Assembly: GCA_965228065.1 (NCBI GenBank)
Contig: OZ245788.1
Coordinates: forward strand, 1,240,001-1,304,000
Length of the DNA: 64,000 bases
Origin: Sphingobium_A sp965228065
Lineage (GTDB): Bacteria; Pseudomonadota; Alphaproteobacteria; Sphingomonadales; Sphingomonadaceae
Direction of reading: 5' to 3'
The notes beneath the pieces are model-generated. The model was not told where the DNA came from, ran no database searches, and saw only the letters and a list, made by a program, of their open reading frames with translations. Position 1 is the first letter of the stretch. Each line of letters opens with the position of its first letter. The position numbers were made by a program, and so were the translations under genes. Shown here piece after piece: positions 24,173 to 32,516 of this stretch.

Positions 24173-26041
24173 ATGCGTTTCTTGCGAGGCCGCAAGGCCA
24201 TGACGCTGGGGGTTGCCGCATTGGCACTGATGGGCGCGGCGCCCGAGCCGCATTTCGATGTGGTCGAAGCATCGATCACCGATATCGACGCGGCGCTCGC
24301 ATCGGGGAAGGTGACCTCGCGGCAGCTGGTCGAGGCGTATCTGGCGCGGATCGCCGCCTATGATCAGGCGGGACCAAAGCTCAACGCGGTCATCACGCTG
24401 AACACCGCTGCGCTGGCGCAGGCCGACGCACTCGACGCGGAGCGCAAGACAAAGGGGCCGCGCGGTCCGCTTCACGGCGTGCCCATCCTGATCAAGGACA
24501 ATTTCGACACCGCCGACATGCCGACGAGCGGCGGCACGCTCGCGCTCGCGACCCTGCAACCCTCGGCCGACGCCGTCCAGGTGGCCAAGCTGCGCGCGGC
24601 GGGCGCGATCATCCTCGGCAAGACGACGATGCACGAGCTGGCGTCCGGGGTGACGACCGTGTCGTCCTATACCGGCTACAGCCGCAACCCCTATGACCTT
24701 GCGCGTTCGCCCGGCGGATCGAGCGGGGGCACCGCCGCCGCGGTCGCGGCCAGCTTCGCCGCGGCGGGCATGGGCAGCGACACCTGCGGATCGATCCGTG
24801 TACCCTCCGCCTATCAGAATCTCGTCGGCTTGCGCGGAACGGCGGGGCTGGCGAACGGCAAGGGCATCATGCCGCTGTCCTCCACGCAGGATATAGGCGG
24901 GCCATTGGCGCGATCGGTGACCGATCTGGTGATCATGCTCGAGGCGACCGTCGAACCCGACGCCAACGGCAAGCCGCGATCCTATCGCGCGATGCTGCAG
25001 GCAGACGGGCTGAAGGGGGCGCGGATCGGCGTGATCCGCAGCATGTTCGGCACCGCGCCCGAGGACAAGGAAGGACAGGACGTCGCCGATGCCGCGCTTG
25101 CCCGGATGCGCGCGGCGGGCGCGGTGCTGAGCGATGTCACGCTCCCCGGCGTCGAGGAACTGCTGAAGGACAGCAGCATGACGCCGCACGAATTCAAATA
25201 TGATCTCGCCGCCTATCTGGCCGCGCATCCCGGTGCACCGGTCCACTCACTCTCGGAAATCATCGCGCTCGGCCTCGACCATGACGCGCTCGATGCGCGG
25301 TTTCGTCTGCGCGATGCCGGATCGGTGCGCGACGAGGCCGCCTATGCCGCGGTGCTGGCAAAACGCCGCGCGCTCAACGCGCTGGTGCTGCGGATCATGG
25401 CCGAGCAGAAACTCGACGCGCTGCTCTATCCCTCCACGCTGCGCCGCCCGCCGCTGATCGGGGCGGAGGACGCCATGGTCGCGCCGACCTGTCAGTTCAG
25501 CGCGACCGCGGGCCTGCCGGCGATCGCCATCCCGGCAGGATTCACACCGCGCGGACTTCCGATCGGGCTCGAACTGCTCGGCGCGACCTTTGCCGAGCCG
25601 ACCCTGATCAAGCTCGCTTATGGTTGGGAACAGACCGCGCAACCGCGTCGGGCACCCTTCAGCACGCCGCCATTGATCGCCGGCAAGGCGCCCGCGCCGC
25701 TTGCCTTCACCACGACGATGCAGGCCGCAAGCGGCGGTGCCGCGACGGTGGACTTCCACTATGATCCGACGACGGCAATGCTCGACATCCACGCCAAAGC
25801 GACAGGCATCACCGCCGACCAGATGATCGCGCTGACGCTCCAGCGCACCCATGACGGCGGCCCGGGCCCGATCCTCGTACCGCTGATCACCCACGGCAGT
25901 CTGAGCGGCATGGTGCAACTCACCCTTGTCGCGGCGGATCGGGCCATGCTGTTGTCCGGCGGATTCTACACCGCACTCTACACGCGCGCCGCGCCATTGG
26001 GCGCAGCGAAAGCGACTGTCAGGGTAGCGTCTCCGAAATAG
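24173..26041 (+). CDS. Amidase-signature family hydrolase, exported
   Basis: A 622-residue protein. ATG at 24173 follows GGGGGCAA and gives a short signal-like N-terminus (MRFLRGRKAMTLGVAALALMGAAPEP). The amidase core shows the Ser-cisSer-Lys triad: Lys in VPILIKDNFDT, the Ser-rich GGSSGG loop, and the acyl-acceptor Ser in DTCGSIRVPS. The core ends near residue 500; about 120 further residues, rich in beta-strand pattern, are an extension not typical of the family. The likely reaction is hydrolysis of an amide or peptide amide; the substrate is unknown. Divergent from the cupin gene. Confidence 0.9.
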   Translation: MRFLRGRKAMTLGVAALALMGAAPEPHFDVVEASITDIDAALASGKVTSRQLVEAYLARIAAYDQAGPKLNAVITLNTAALAQADALDAERKTKGPRGPLHGVPILIKDNFDTADMPTSGGTLALATLQPSADAVQVAKLRAAGAIILGKTTMHELASGVTTVSSYTGYSRNPYDLARSPGGSSGGTAAAVAASFAAAGMGSDTCGSIRVPSAYQNLVGLRGTAGLANGKGIMPLSSTQDIGGPLARSVTDLVIMLEATVEPDANGKPRSYRAMLQADGLKGARIGVIRSMFGTAPEDKEGQDVADAALARMRAAGAVLSDVTLPGVEELLKDSSMTPHEFKYDLAAYLAAHPGAPVHSLSEIIALGLDHDALDARFRLRDAGSVRDEAAYAAVLAKRRALNALVLRIMAEQKLDALLYPSTLRRPPLIGAEDAMVAPTCQFSATAGLPAIAIPAGFTPRGLPIGLELLGATFAEPTLIKLAYGWEQTAQPRRAPFSTPPLIAGKAPAPLAFTTTMQAASGGAATVDFHYDPTTAMLDIHAKATGITADQMIALTLQRTHDGGPGPILVPLITHGSLSGMVQLTLVAADRAMLLSGGFYTALYTRAAPLGAAKATVRVASPK

Positions 26042-26075
26042 CCATCCGTCAATCGTTTCGCGGGCGCCCTCGAAA

Positions 26076-27170
26076 TCAGCGACGCCCGATCAACGTCAGG
26101 TCCAGCAGGAGCGCCACGATCAGCAGCAGTATCGTGATCGCGGCAATGAACGAGAGCGGCTTCGCACCCATTTCGAGCAGCTTGCGCAACGGCGAACGGA
26201 TCGCGGTGGCGGTCACCGCAGCTGCCAGCAGCCCGGCGGCGCCCAGATCGGCGACATGCAGCAGTATATCGGGCAGCGCTACGACGCTGTTGACCGCGGC
26301 CACGGCGAGAAAGCCCGAGATGAACCAGGGAAGCGCGAAACCCGCCTTGCCCCGATCCTCGGCCGGCAGCGTGAGCGCCATCGTCGCGAGCACGGGCGCG
26401 AGCAGAGTGACCCGGCTGAGCTTCACGATCGTCGCAATCTGGCCGGCACGCTCCGAATAGGAATATCCCGCGCCCAGCGCCTGCGCCACGTCATGGATCG
26501 ACGCGCCCAGCAGGAAGCCTGCGGACAGATCGTTCATGCCCAGCAGATGCGCCAGGATCGGATACAGCACCATCGCCGTCGCGCTCATCGCCGATATGCC
26601 GATCAACACCAGGATCAGCTGCGCCTGGCTGATCCGGCGCGCACCCAGCGTTGTCGCGACCGCGAGCGCCGCCGAAGCGCCGCAGATCGCCACGGCGCCG
26701 CCGACCAGCATCCCGAACCATCGATCATAACCCAGCCAGCGCGCGACGATGACGGCACCGCAGATCGTGAGCGTGACCGCGACGGCGACCGCGAGAAACG
26801 GGCCTGCCCCAAGCGAGGCGATCTGGCCGAAGGTCAGGCGCGTGCCCAGCAGGACGATGCCCCAGCGCAACAGCGAACCCGACGCGAAGATCAGACCGGG
26901 AGACAGGCGGCGATCGCTCGACAGGAAGTTCAGCGACAAGCCGACCAGCAATGCCATCAGCGTAAGCGGTGCGCCGTAATGTTGCGCCATGAACGCGGCG
27001 GCCAGCGTTCCGGTCAGCACGACCATCAGGCCCGGCACCATATCGCGCCAGCGCGCGCTGGGCGTCTCCACGATATCGCCGAACAGATCGGCTGCCATCG
27101 GCAGTGCCTGGCGCGTCTTGGGCCTCGACGTTGTCCCTCTGTGTTCGGGCGTCGCGCGACTGAAAGTCAT
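26076..27170 (-). CDS. YeiH/UPF0324-type membrane exporter (putative sulfate exporter family)
   Basis: A 364-residue protein with about ten membrane segments, matching the YeiH/UPF0324 family. Family-like pieces are GLIFASGSLLRWGIVLLGTRLTF, GGAVAICGASAALAVATTLGA and GASIHDVAQALGAGYSYSE. The ATG at 27170 overlaps the stop of the acyl-CoA ligase gene (ATGA); a longer upstream frame is only the shadow of that ligase. Family members are named putative sulfate exporters, but direct transport evidence is limited. Coupling to a catabolic ligase and the presence of thiol genes in the same island make export of a sulfur oxyanion a reasonable guess. Confidence 0.85.
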   Translation of the reverse strand: MTFSRATPEHRGTTSRPKTRQALPMAADLFGDIVETPSARWRDMVPGLMVVLTGTLAAAFMAQHYGAPLTLMALLVGLSLNFLSSDRRLSPGLIFASGSLLRWGIVLLGTRLTFGQIASLGAGPFLAVAVAVTLTICGAVIVARWLGYDRWFGMLVGGAVAICGASAALAVATTLGARRISQAQLILVLIGISAMSATAMVLYPILAHLLGMNDLSAGFLLGASIHDVAQALGAGYSYSERAGQIATIVKLSRVTLLAPVLATMALTLPAEDRGKAGFALPWFISGFLAVAAVNSVVALPDILLHVADLGAAGLLAAAVTATAIRSPLRKLLEMGAKPLSFIAAITILLLIVALLLDLTLIGRR

Positions 27171-28801
27171 TCTGGCGTGACCACGGCCGCGCCGGCCGCA
27201 TAGCGCCGTCGCAACTCGGTCTTCAGCAGCTTGCCGGTCGCGGTGTGCGGCAGATCTTCGACGAACTCGATACGCTCCGGCAGCCACCAGCGCGCGACGC
27301 GCTCGGCCAGGAAACCGGCCAGTTCGTCGGCCTCCAGCATCGCATCCGCCTTTCGCCGCACGAGCATCAGCGGACGTTCCTGCCATCTGGGGTGCGGAAT
27401 GCCGATCACCGCGGCTTCTGCGACGGCGGGATGCGCGACGGCGGCATTTTCCAGGTCGATCGAGCTGATCCACTCGCCGCCGGACTTGATCATGTCCTTG
27501 GCGCGATCGGTGAGCTGCAGGAATCCGTCTGCATCGATCCTGGCGACATCGCCGGTATCGAACCAGCCATCGTCATCGAGTGCCGACCCGGCGAGATCGC
27601 CGAAATAGCCGTTGATCACCCATGGCCCACGCACCTTGAGCAGACCGGCATCGCCGCTGCCCGATGCGATCTCGTTGCCCTCGTCATCCTCGATCCGGAG
27701 TTCGATCCCGAACGCCGCGCGCCCCTGGAGCGCAGCGAGATCGAAGCGTCGCTCGCGATCCAGATCGCCATGCGCGCCGGTGGGGCGGCAGATGGTGGCG
27801 AGCGGGCTCGTCTCGGTCATGCCCCAGGCCTGGATCAGCGTGACGCCGAGCATCTCATGGAAACGCGCGATCAGCGCGCGCGGCACAGCCGCGCCGCCGG
27901 CCAGCACGCGCTCCAGCGCCAGATCGGACCATTCGGCCTGCGGCACCGTGTTCGCGATATGATCGAGCACCGCGAACCAGACGGTCGGCACGCCGAGCGA
28001 GAAGGTGCAGCGTTCGTCGCGCAGCAGCATGTGGATCGACGCGCCGTCGAGCATCGGCCCGGGCAACACCAGCCGCGCGCCGCACATCGCCGCCGCGAAG
28101 GGGATGCCCCAGGCATTGACGTGGAACAGCGGCGTGACGACCAGAATCGTATCGCGCGCCGAAAGCGCCATGCCGTCCGCAGATACCGCACAAAAGGCGT
28201 GAAGCACGCTCGATCGATGGCTGTAGAGCACGCCCTTCGGATTGCCCGTCGTGCCCGAGGTATAGCACAAGGCCGCGGCCTGATTCTCGTCGATGTCCGG
28301 CCAGGCGGCGATGGGCGGATGCGCCTCGACCAGGTCCGCATAGGCCAGCGCGCCCGGTGGAGCGTCGGCCGCATCGCCCAGCACGATCAGCGTCTCGATC
28401 CCGAGATCGGGAAGCAGCGGCGTCACGATGCCGAGCAGATCCGGATCGACGCAGAGGATCTTCGCTCCGCCATGGCCGAGAATATAGGAGATCTGCTCGG
28501 GGAAGAGCCGTGGATTGACCGTGTGCAGCACGAGCCCGCTCGCGCTGATTCCGTAATAAAGCTCGAGATGCTCGACCCTGTTCCACGCCAGCGTGGCAAC
28601 CCGATCCCCCGGTCGCGCGCCAAGCGCCGCCAGCGCGGCCGCGATACGGCGGGCGCGGTCGGCCACCCTGCCCCAGTTCGACCGCACGATGGCGCCATCG
28701 GCATTGCGGCTGATCACTTCGGTCGCGCCATGCGCACGCGCGGCATGATCGATCAGCATGGCGGTGGTCAGCTGGCGATGCTGCATCAACCCCGGCAGCA
28801 C
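27167..28801 (-). CDS. Acyl-CoA ligase (AMP-binding family)
   Basis: A 544-residue ANL-superfamily ligase. Start GTG at 28801, two bases after the upstream stop and 8 bp after an AGGGA site, gives VLPGLMQHRQL, which matches the usual N-terminus of medium-chain ligases. The P-loop is YTSGTTGNPKG, the A8 region DGWFDTGDVARIDADGFL and TDRAKDMIKSGGEWIS, and the catalytic Lys is in TATGKLLKTEL. It activates a carboxylic acid to its CoA thioester in the cytoplasm. In a run with the RibB-like gene upstream and the YeiH-type exporter downstream. Chain length or ring-acid specificity cannot be told. Confidence 0.92.
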   Translation of the reverse strand: MLPGLMQHRQLTTAMLIDHAARAHGATEVISRNADGAIVRSNWGRVADRARRIAAALAALGARPGDRVATLAWNRVEHLELYYGISASGLVLHTVNPRLFPEQISYILGHGGAKILCVDPDLLGIVTPLLPDLGIETLIVLGDAADAPPGALAYADLVEAHPPIAAWPDIDENQAAALCYTSGTTGNPKGVLYSHRSSVLHAFCAVSADGMALSARDTILVVTPLFHVNAWGIPFAAAMCGARLVLPGPMLDGASIHMLLRDERCTFSLGVPTVWFAVLDHIANTVPQAEWSDLALERVLAGGAAVPRALIARFHEMLGVTLIQAWGMTETSPLATICRPTGAHGDLDRERRFDLAALQGRAAFGIELRIEDDEGNEIASGSGDAGLLKVRGPWVINGYFGDLAGSALDDDGWFDTGDVARIDADGFLQLTDRAKDMIKSGGEWISSIDLENAAVAHPAVAEAAVIGIPHPRWQERPLMLVRRKADAMLEADELAGFLAERVARWWLPERIEFVEDLPHTATGKLLKTELRRRYAAGAAVVTPE

Positions 28802-28803
28802 GG

Positions 28804-29421
28804 TCAGAGTCCCTGATCGCAGGGGAGCATCGGCACGCCCGCACGATCCGCGATCGCGCGCGCCTGGCGGTGCGTTGCGACATTGCCATGCTCGTCGAGC
28901 AGATAACACCAGGCGACGGCAGTCACCGGCACGATGCCCGACACGGCAGACAGCATCGCGTCGGGCAGGATCGATGCGGCCGCCATATCCGGATCGATCA
29001 GGTTCGGCATGATGTGTCCGGGTTTGACCAGCATGTCCGGCGCCGGAAAATGGGATGCGATCACGTTCAAGGTCGCTGCGCGATCCGCCGCCGAGATTCC
29101 CGTCGAGACGCCCGTGGCCGCCTCGACCGACCGGCAATAGGCGATGCCGCCCGAACGGACCGGTGCGATCAGCTCCAGGCCCAGCCGCATCGCACGCCGA
29201 TCGTCGACCGCGCAGCAGACGACGCTGCGGCCGATCATGGCCATCATGTTGACCGCATCGGCAGTGACGTTCCGCGCATCGGCCACCAGCATCGCGCATT
29301 GCGTGCCCTGGCGATCGATGCCGAGCAACAGCACGAGCTGGCCGGTGCGCAATGCCGTCGCAAGGCGGCCCCGGTCCGACCGGTGGATGGATTCGGAATT
29401 CTCGATCTGTTGAGCCAGCAT
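28804..29421 (-). CDS. RibB-like (DHBP synthase fold) protein lacking catalytic residues
   Basis: A 205-residue protein that aligns by eye with 3,4-dihydroxy-2-butanone-4-phosphate synthase: GVSTGISAADRA, DMLVKPGHIMPN and DEHGNVATHRQARAIA match the RibB blocks GVTTGISAADRA, DLVRPGHVFP and NEDGTMAR. The acidic catalytic loop (DDENRENEGD in RibB) is replaced by LLGIDRQGTQC, and the HGT substrate motif by RSGGIAY. It is therefore unlikely to make riboflavin precursor. The ATG at 29421 has a strong GGGAGAG site. It heads the operon with ligase and exporter and is divergent from a flavin oxygenase gene, so a flavin-related or scaffold role is possible. Confidence 0.82.
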   Translation of the reverse strand: MLAQQIENSESIHRSDRGRLATALRTGQLVLLLGIDRQGTQCAMLVADARNVTADAVNMMAMIGRSVVCCAVDDRRAMRLGLELIAPVRSGGIAYCRSVEAATGVSTGISAADRAATLNVIASHFPAPDMLVKPGHIMPNLIDPDMAAASILPDAMLSAVSGIVPVTAVAWCYLLDEHGNVATHRQARAIADRAGVPMLPCDQGL

Positions 29422-29558
29422 CGCATTCTCTCCCGCAGCGTAGATCGCCATGCGCAGCGAATGCGATGCGGTCCGGTGCCTTGGAAGTATGAGGCAGCGG
29501 AAGCGGCCGACTATCTCCGATGTGATTTGGGCGCCGCGGCGAACCGCGCACGTCGATC

Positions 29559-29572
29559 ATCACATTCTTGAT
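29559..29572. promoter_or_regulatory. Putative IclR-type half-conserved dyad upstream of LLM gene
   Basis: ATCACATTCTTGAT matches 11 of 14 positions of the perfect palindrome ATCACATATGTGAT found before the IclR gene (53219-53232). It lies 89 bp before the LLM oxygenase ATG, in the divergent gap with the RibB-like gene; an additional ATGTGAT half is at 29520-29526. Control by the local IclR protein is inference. Confidence 0.45.
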
Positions 29573-29661
29573 TGTCTGCCCGGCCAGGCCCGCGTCGCCA
29601 CGGCTCGGCCGGAATTGGCGTAACCCTCGGTCAAACGAACCAGAAAACGGACGGAGCGGAC

Positions 29662-30954
29662 ATGAGATTTTTGTGGTTCCACCTGATGCCTTACAAGGCA
29701 CTTCCCGACGATTTCAAACAGACCAATGACAGCGTCTGGGTGACCGTCGACGGCAAGCTTGGCGATCCCGCCAAGATGCACGACTATTACAACACCTATC
29801 TCGACGAGCTCGAATATGCGGCCGAATGCGGCTTCGACGCGGTCTGCGTCAACGAGCATCATGGCAATGCCTATGGGCTGATGCCATCGCCCAACCTTCT
29901 GGCGGCGACATTGGCGCGCAACACCTCCGACGCGGCGGTATGCGTGATGGGCAGCAGCCTGGCGCTGTACAATCCGCCGACGCGCATCGCCGAAGAATTC
30001 GCGATGATCGACTGCATCTCGGGCGGGCGGTTGATCGCCGGCTTCCCGGTCGGGACGCCGATGGACACCTGCTATGTCTACGGAACCAATCCGTCGTCGC
30101 TGCGCGAACGCTATCTCGAGGCGCATGATCTGGTGATGCAGGCATGGTCAAGCGACCAGCCCTTCAGCTTCAACGGCCAGTTCAATCAGCAGCGTTACGT
30201 GAATTGCTGGACCAAGCCGCTGCAGAAACCCCACCCGCCGGTCTGGATTCCGGGCGGCGGGTCCGTCGAGACCTGGCAATGGTGCGGCGAGCAGGACTAT
30301 GTCTATTCCTACGTGTCCTATTACGGTCATGTCGCCGCCGAAAACACGATGTTCGGATATTGGGACGAAATGGAGCGGCAGGGGAAGGACCGGAACCCGT
30401 TCCGCGCCGCCTTCCTTCAGTTCATCGGCGTCGCAGAGACCACCGAAGAGGCGATCGAACTCTACAAGGAACCGGCCGAGTTCTTCTACAAGAACTGCCT
30501 GCACGTCGATCCGTCATTCGTGATGCCGCCCGGCTACGTCACCGAAGCGACCAACCGGATGAAGGTGGGAAGCCAGGTGCAGGCGGCGGCCGATCGATCG
30601 CAGATCCTGGCGGGTGTCTCCAACGACATCGCCGGCATCCTCGCCAACGGTTATGTGCTGATCGGATCCCCGGACGAGGTCGCGGCGAAGCTCCGCGAAG
30701 TGGCGCTGAAGTTCAACGTCGGCAATCTGATGCTGCTGCTCCAGTTCGGCAACATGTCGACCGAGACCGCGCGTTACAACACCAAGCTGTTCGCCGAAAA
30801 GGTGATCCCGCAGTTGCGCGACCTGTTCGAGGACGAATGGGAGCATAAATGGTGGCCCAAGCCGATGGAGGCGAAGGACCGCCACGCCAGCAACGGCAAC
30901 AACGAGCGCGCTATGTCCGAGACTGCGCCGGATACTGCGGAGGCAGCGGAATGA
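29662..30954 (+). CDS. LLM-class flavin-dependent monooxygenase
   Basis: A 430-residue bacterial-luciferase-like monooxygenase, a TIM barrel using reduced FMN (or F420 in some relatives). Typical pieces are CGFDAVCVNEHHGNAYG, SLALYNPPTRIAEEFAMIDCISGGRLIAGFPVG and KPHPPVWIPGGGS. The ATG at 29662 is chosen for its GGAG site; an upstream frame is unsupported. No flavin reductase gene is adjacent, so the reductant must come from elsewhere. It overlaps the alpha/beta hydrolase gene by ATGA, which suggests oxygenation (for instance Baeyer-Villiger type or dealkylating) followed by hydrolysis. The tail after residue 400 is long and polar. Substrate unknown. Confidence 0.92.
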   Translation: MRFLWFHLMPYKALPDDFKQTNDSVWVTVDGKLGDPAKMHDYYNTYLDELEYAAECGFDAVCVNEHHGNAYGLMPSPNLLAATLARNTSDAAVCVMGSSLALYNPPTRIAEEFAMIDCISGGRLIAGFPVGTPMDTCYVYGTNPSSLRERYLEAHDLVMQAWSSDQPFSFNGQFNQQRYVNCWTKPLQKPHPPVWIPGGGSVETWQWCGEQDYVYSYVSYYGHVAAENTMFGYWDEMERQGKDRNPFRAAFLQFIGVAETTEEAIELYKEPAEFFYKNCLHVDPSFVMPPGYVTEATNRMKVGSQVQAAADRSQILAGVSNDIAGILANGYVLIGSPDEVAAKLREVALKFNVGNLMLLLQFGNMSTETARYNTKLFAEKVIPQLRDLFEDEWEHKWWPKPMEAKDRHASNGNNERAMSETAPDTAEAAE

Positions 30955-31736
30955 CACAGCCGACCGAACGCCATGTCGACGCCGCCGGCCTCGATTGCCG
31001 GGTCTGGGAAATGGGATCGGGACCAAGCCTGTACTGGCTGGCATCCCCGCAACTCCTCTATCGCTGGACCGCGATCCATGATGCGCTGGCCGCGAAATTC
31101 CGGCTGGTCGTCTGTTCGCTGCCCGGCTTTCCCGGCAATGAGCGCAACCATGTCGGACTGGACAGCCAGCTGGACTGGTGCGTCGCAGCCCAGGAAGTGC
31201 TGATCGCCGCCGGCTTCCAGCCGGGCGACACGCTGATGGGATCGTCGACCGCCGGCGCGCTCGCCGCCGATGTCGCCGCGATCTGGCCGGACTTTGTCGG
31301 TCGTCTTATCCTCGTCTCGCCGCACGGCATGTTCGAAGAGGGCGATCCGACGCGGGACATATTCGCGCTGCATCCCCGCGATGCATCCTCACTCATGTCC
31401 GCGCGACCCGATGCCTATCAGGCGCAGATCGCCAAACCCGACGCTGTGGAGCCTGTCGACTGGCAGATCATGACCGCGCGCGGCAACGAGGCGGCGGCCC
31501 GGTATCTCTGGCCGCTGGGCAATACGCGCGTCGCCCGCCGGCTGCCGCGCACCAAGGCCCCGACCCTGCTGTTGTGGGGCCGCGACGATGCGATCATCCC
31601 GCCCAGCTATGCGGACCGGTTCCGGACGGCGCTGGGCAGCGAGGTGACCCTGGCGCATATCGACGATGCCGGCCACATGGCGGAAATCGACCAGCCGGCA
31701 AGCGTCGCGGAGCATGTCACGCGCTTCGCCGCCTGA
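30951..31736 (+). CDS. Alpha/beta hydrolase coupled to the LLM oxygenase
   Basis: A 261-residue alpha/beta hydrolase. The nucleophile elbow is MGSSTAG (GxSxA rather than GxSxG), the acid is in LLLWGRDDAIIPP and the base His in DDAGHMAEIDQP. The ATG overlaps the LLM stop, with a GGAGG site upstream. It is probably an esterase, lactonase or C-C hydrolase acting on the oxygenase product; that order is inferred from the coupling. A strong terminator follows, so the pair forms a two-gene operon. Confidence 0.9.
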   Translation: MTQPTERHVDAAGLDCRVWEMGSGPSLYWLASPQLLYRWTAIHDALAAKFRLVVCSLPGFPGNERNHVGLDSQLDWCVAAQEVLIAAGFQPGDTLMGSSTAGALAADVAAIWPDFVGRLILVSPHGMFEEGDPTRDIFALHPRDASSLMSARPDAYQAQIAKPDAVEPVDWQIMTARGNEAAARYLWPLGNTRVARRLPRTKAPTLLLWGRDDAIIPPSYADRFRTALGSEVTLAHIDDAGHMAEIDQPASVAEHVTRFAA

Positions 31737-31755
31737 CCAACCGCACGGGCAAGAG

Positions 31756-31789
31756 AAAGGGCGCCGGGGATGACCCCGGCACCCTTTTT
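31756..31789 (+). terminator. Intrinsic terminator after the LLM-hydrolase operon
   Basis: A GC-rich stem (31756-31769 with 31774-31787, one mismatch, loop ATGA) followed by a run of five T. It reads as a factor-independent terminator for the plus strand and also separates the convergent DUF3237 gene. Confidence 0.85.
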
Positions 31790-31817
31790 CGTTTCAAACC
31801 GATCACTTGCCCGGTAA

Positions 31818-32288
31818 TTATTTGACCGCGAAGACGTGATACATGGGTCCGTCGGGGGTCCGCATGCCGTTGGTCACGGCAATCACGCGGTTCAACCATT
31901 CATATTTCGGATGCTCGGTCACGAAGCGCGGCGTGGTGTGGACATACATGTCGCCATATTCGCCGGGCTCGCGCCGGCGAAACCGCTCCGCAGCCTCCGC
32001 CGACGTCGCCGTAGCGATCCCGGTATAATGCATGGCGATCTTCGCGCCGTCATCGGTCTCGAGCGAGGTGCGCACGTCGATGTTCATCGTGCCGTCGGCC
32101 TGCCATGTCACCCAGTCCGCGCCGTCTGTGAGCACCTTGCCGCGCAGCTTGGGGCCCTCGAACGTGCCGCCATGGACCGGGAAAATACCGAGCTTGTCCT
32201 GCCCGCCAATCTGCTGGGTCTCGGCATAGGCCACGTTCAGCCGCATGACGAACAGCGGCTCCCATTCCAGCGTCTCAATTCCGGCCAT
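31818..32288 (-). CDS. DUF3237-family protein
   Basis: A 156-residue protein of the DUF3237 family, small beta-barrel proteins often found in aromatic or terpenoid catabolic clusters. Typical pieces are GGTFEGPKLRGKVLTDGADW, DVRTSLETDDGAKIAMHYTGI and FVTEHPKYEWLNRVIAV. ATG at 32288 follows AGGAGAG. The enzymatic role of the family is not settled; isomerase- or hydratase-like functions have been suggested. It stands alone, divergent from the MFS operon. Confidence 0.85.
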   Translation of the reverse strand: MAGIETLEWEPLFVMRLNVAYAETQQIGGQDKLGIFPVHGGTFEGPKLRGKVLTDGADWVTWQADGTMNIDVRTSLETDDGAKIAMHYTGIATATSAEAAERFRRREPGEYGDMYVHTTPRFVTEHPKYEWLNRVIAVTNGMRTPDGPMYHVFAVK

Positions 32289-32390
32289 ATCCACTCTCCT
32301 CATGTTGATCGGTGCTCCGATACGTCATTCGGCACATGCTATTGCCACGACGAGGGGATGTGCGTGGGCACCTTTGGCCGGGCAACGAAT

Positions 32391-32404
32391 ATCACATCCG
32401 TAAA
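32391..32404. promoter_or_regulatory. Putative IclR-type site upstream of MFS operon
   Basis: ATCACATCCGTAAA: the left half ATCACAT is identical to the palindrome before the IclR gene, the right half is weak (10 of 14 overall). It lies in the divergent gap between DUF3237 and MFS genes, 112 bp before the MFS ATG. Weak on its own; listed because of the repeated ATCACAT pattern at four promoters. Confidence 0.35.
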
Positions 32405-32516
32405 CTGAGCGTCGCAGGCACGCTTCCCTACGACGCCTGTGAGACGATCGGTCATGCTCGGGGTTGACGGTTTCCCAGCAATGGGAACCTTCGCAATCTA
32501 CGCAAGGAGAGGCGAG

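Noticed and set aside
28802..29701. Fusion of the acyl-CoA ligase with an upstream domain (844 residues)
   Set aside because: The extra part is the RibB-like gene read in another frame; the ligase has its own GTG start and ribosome site.
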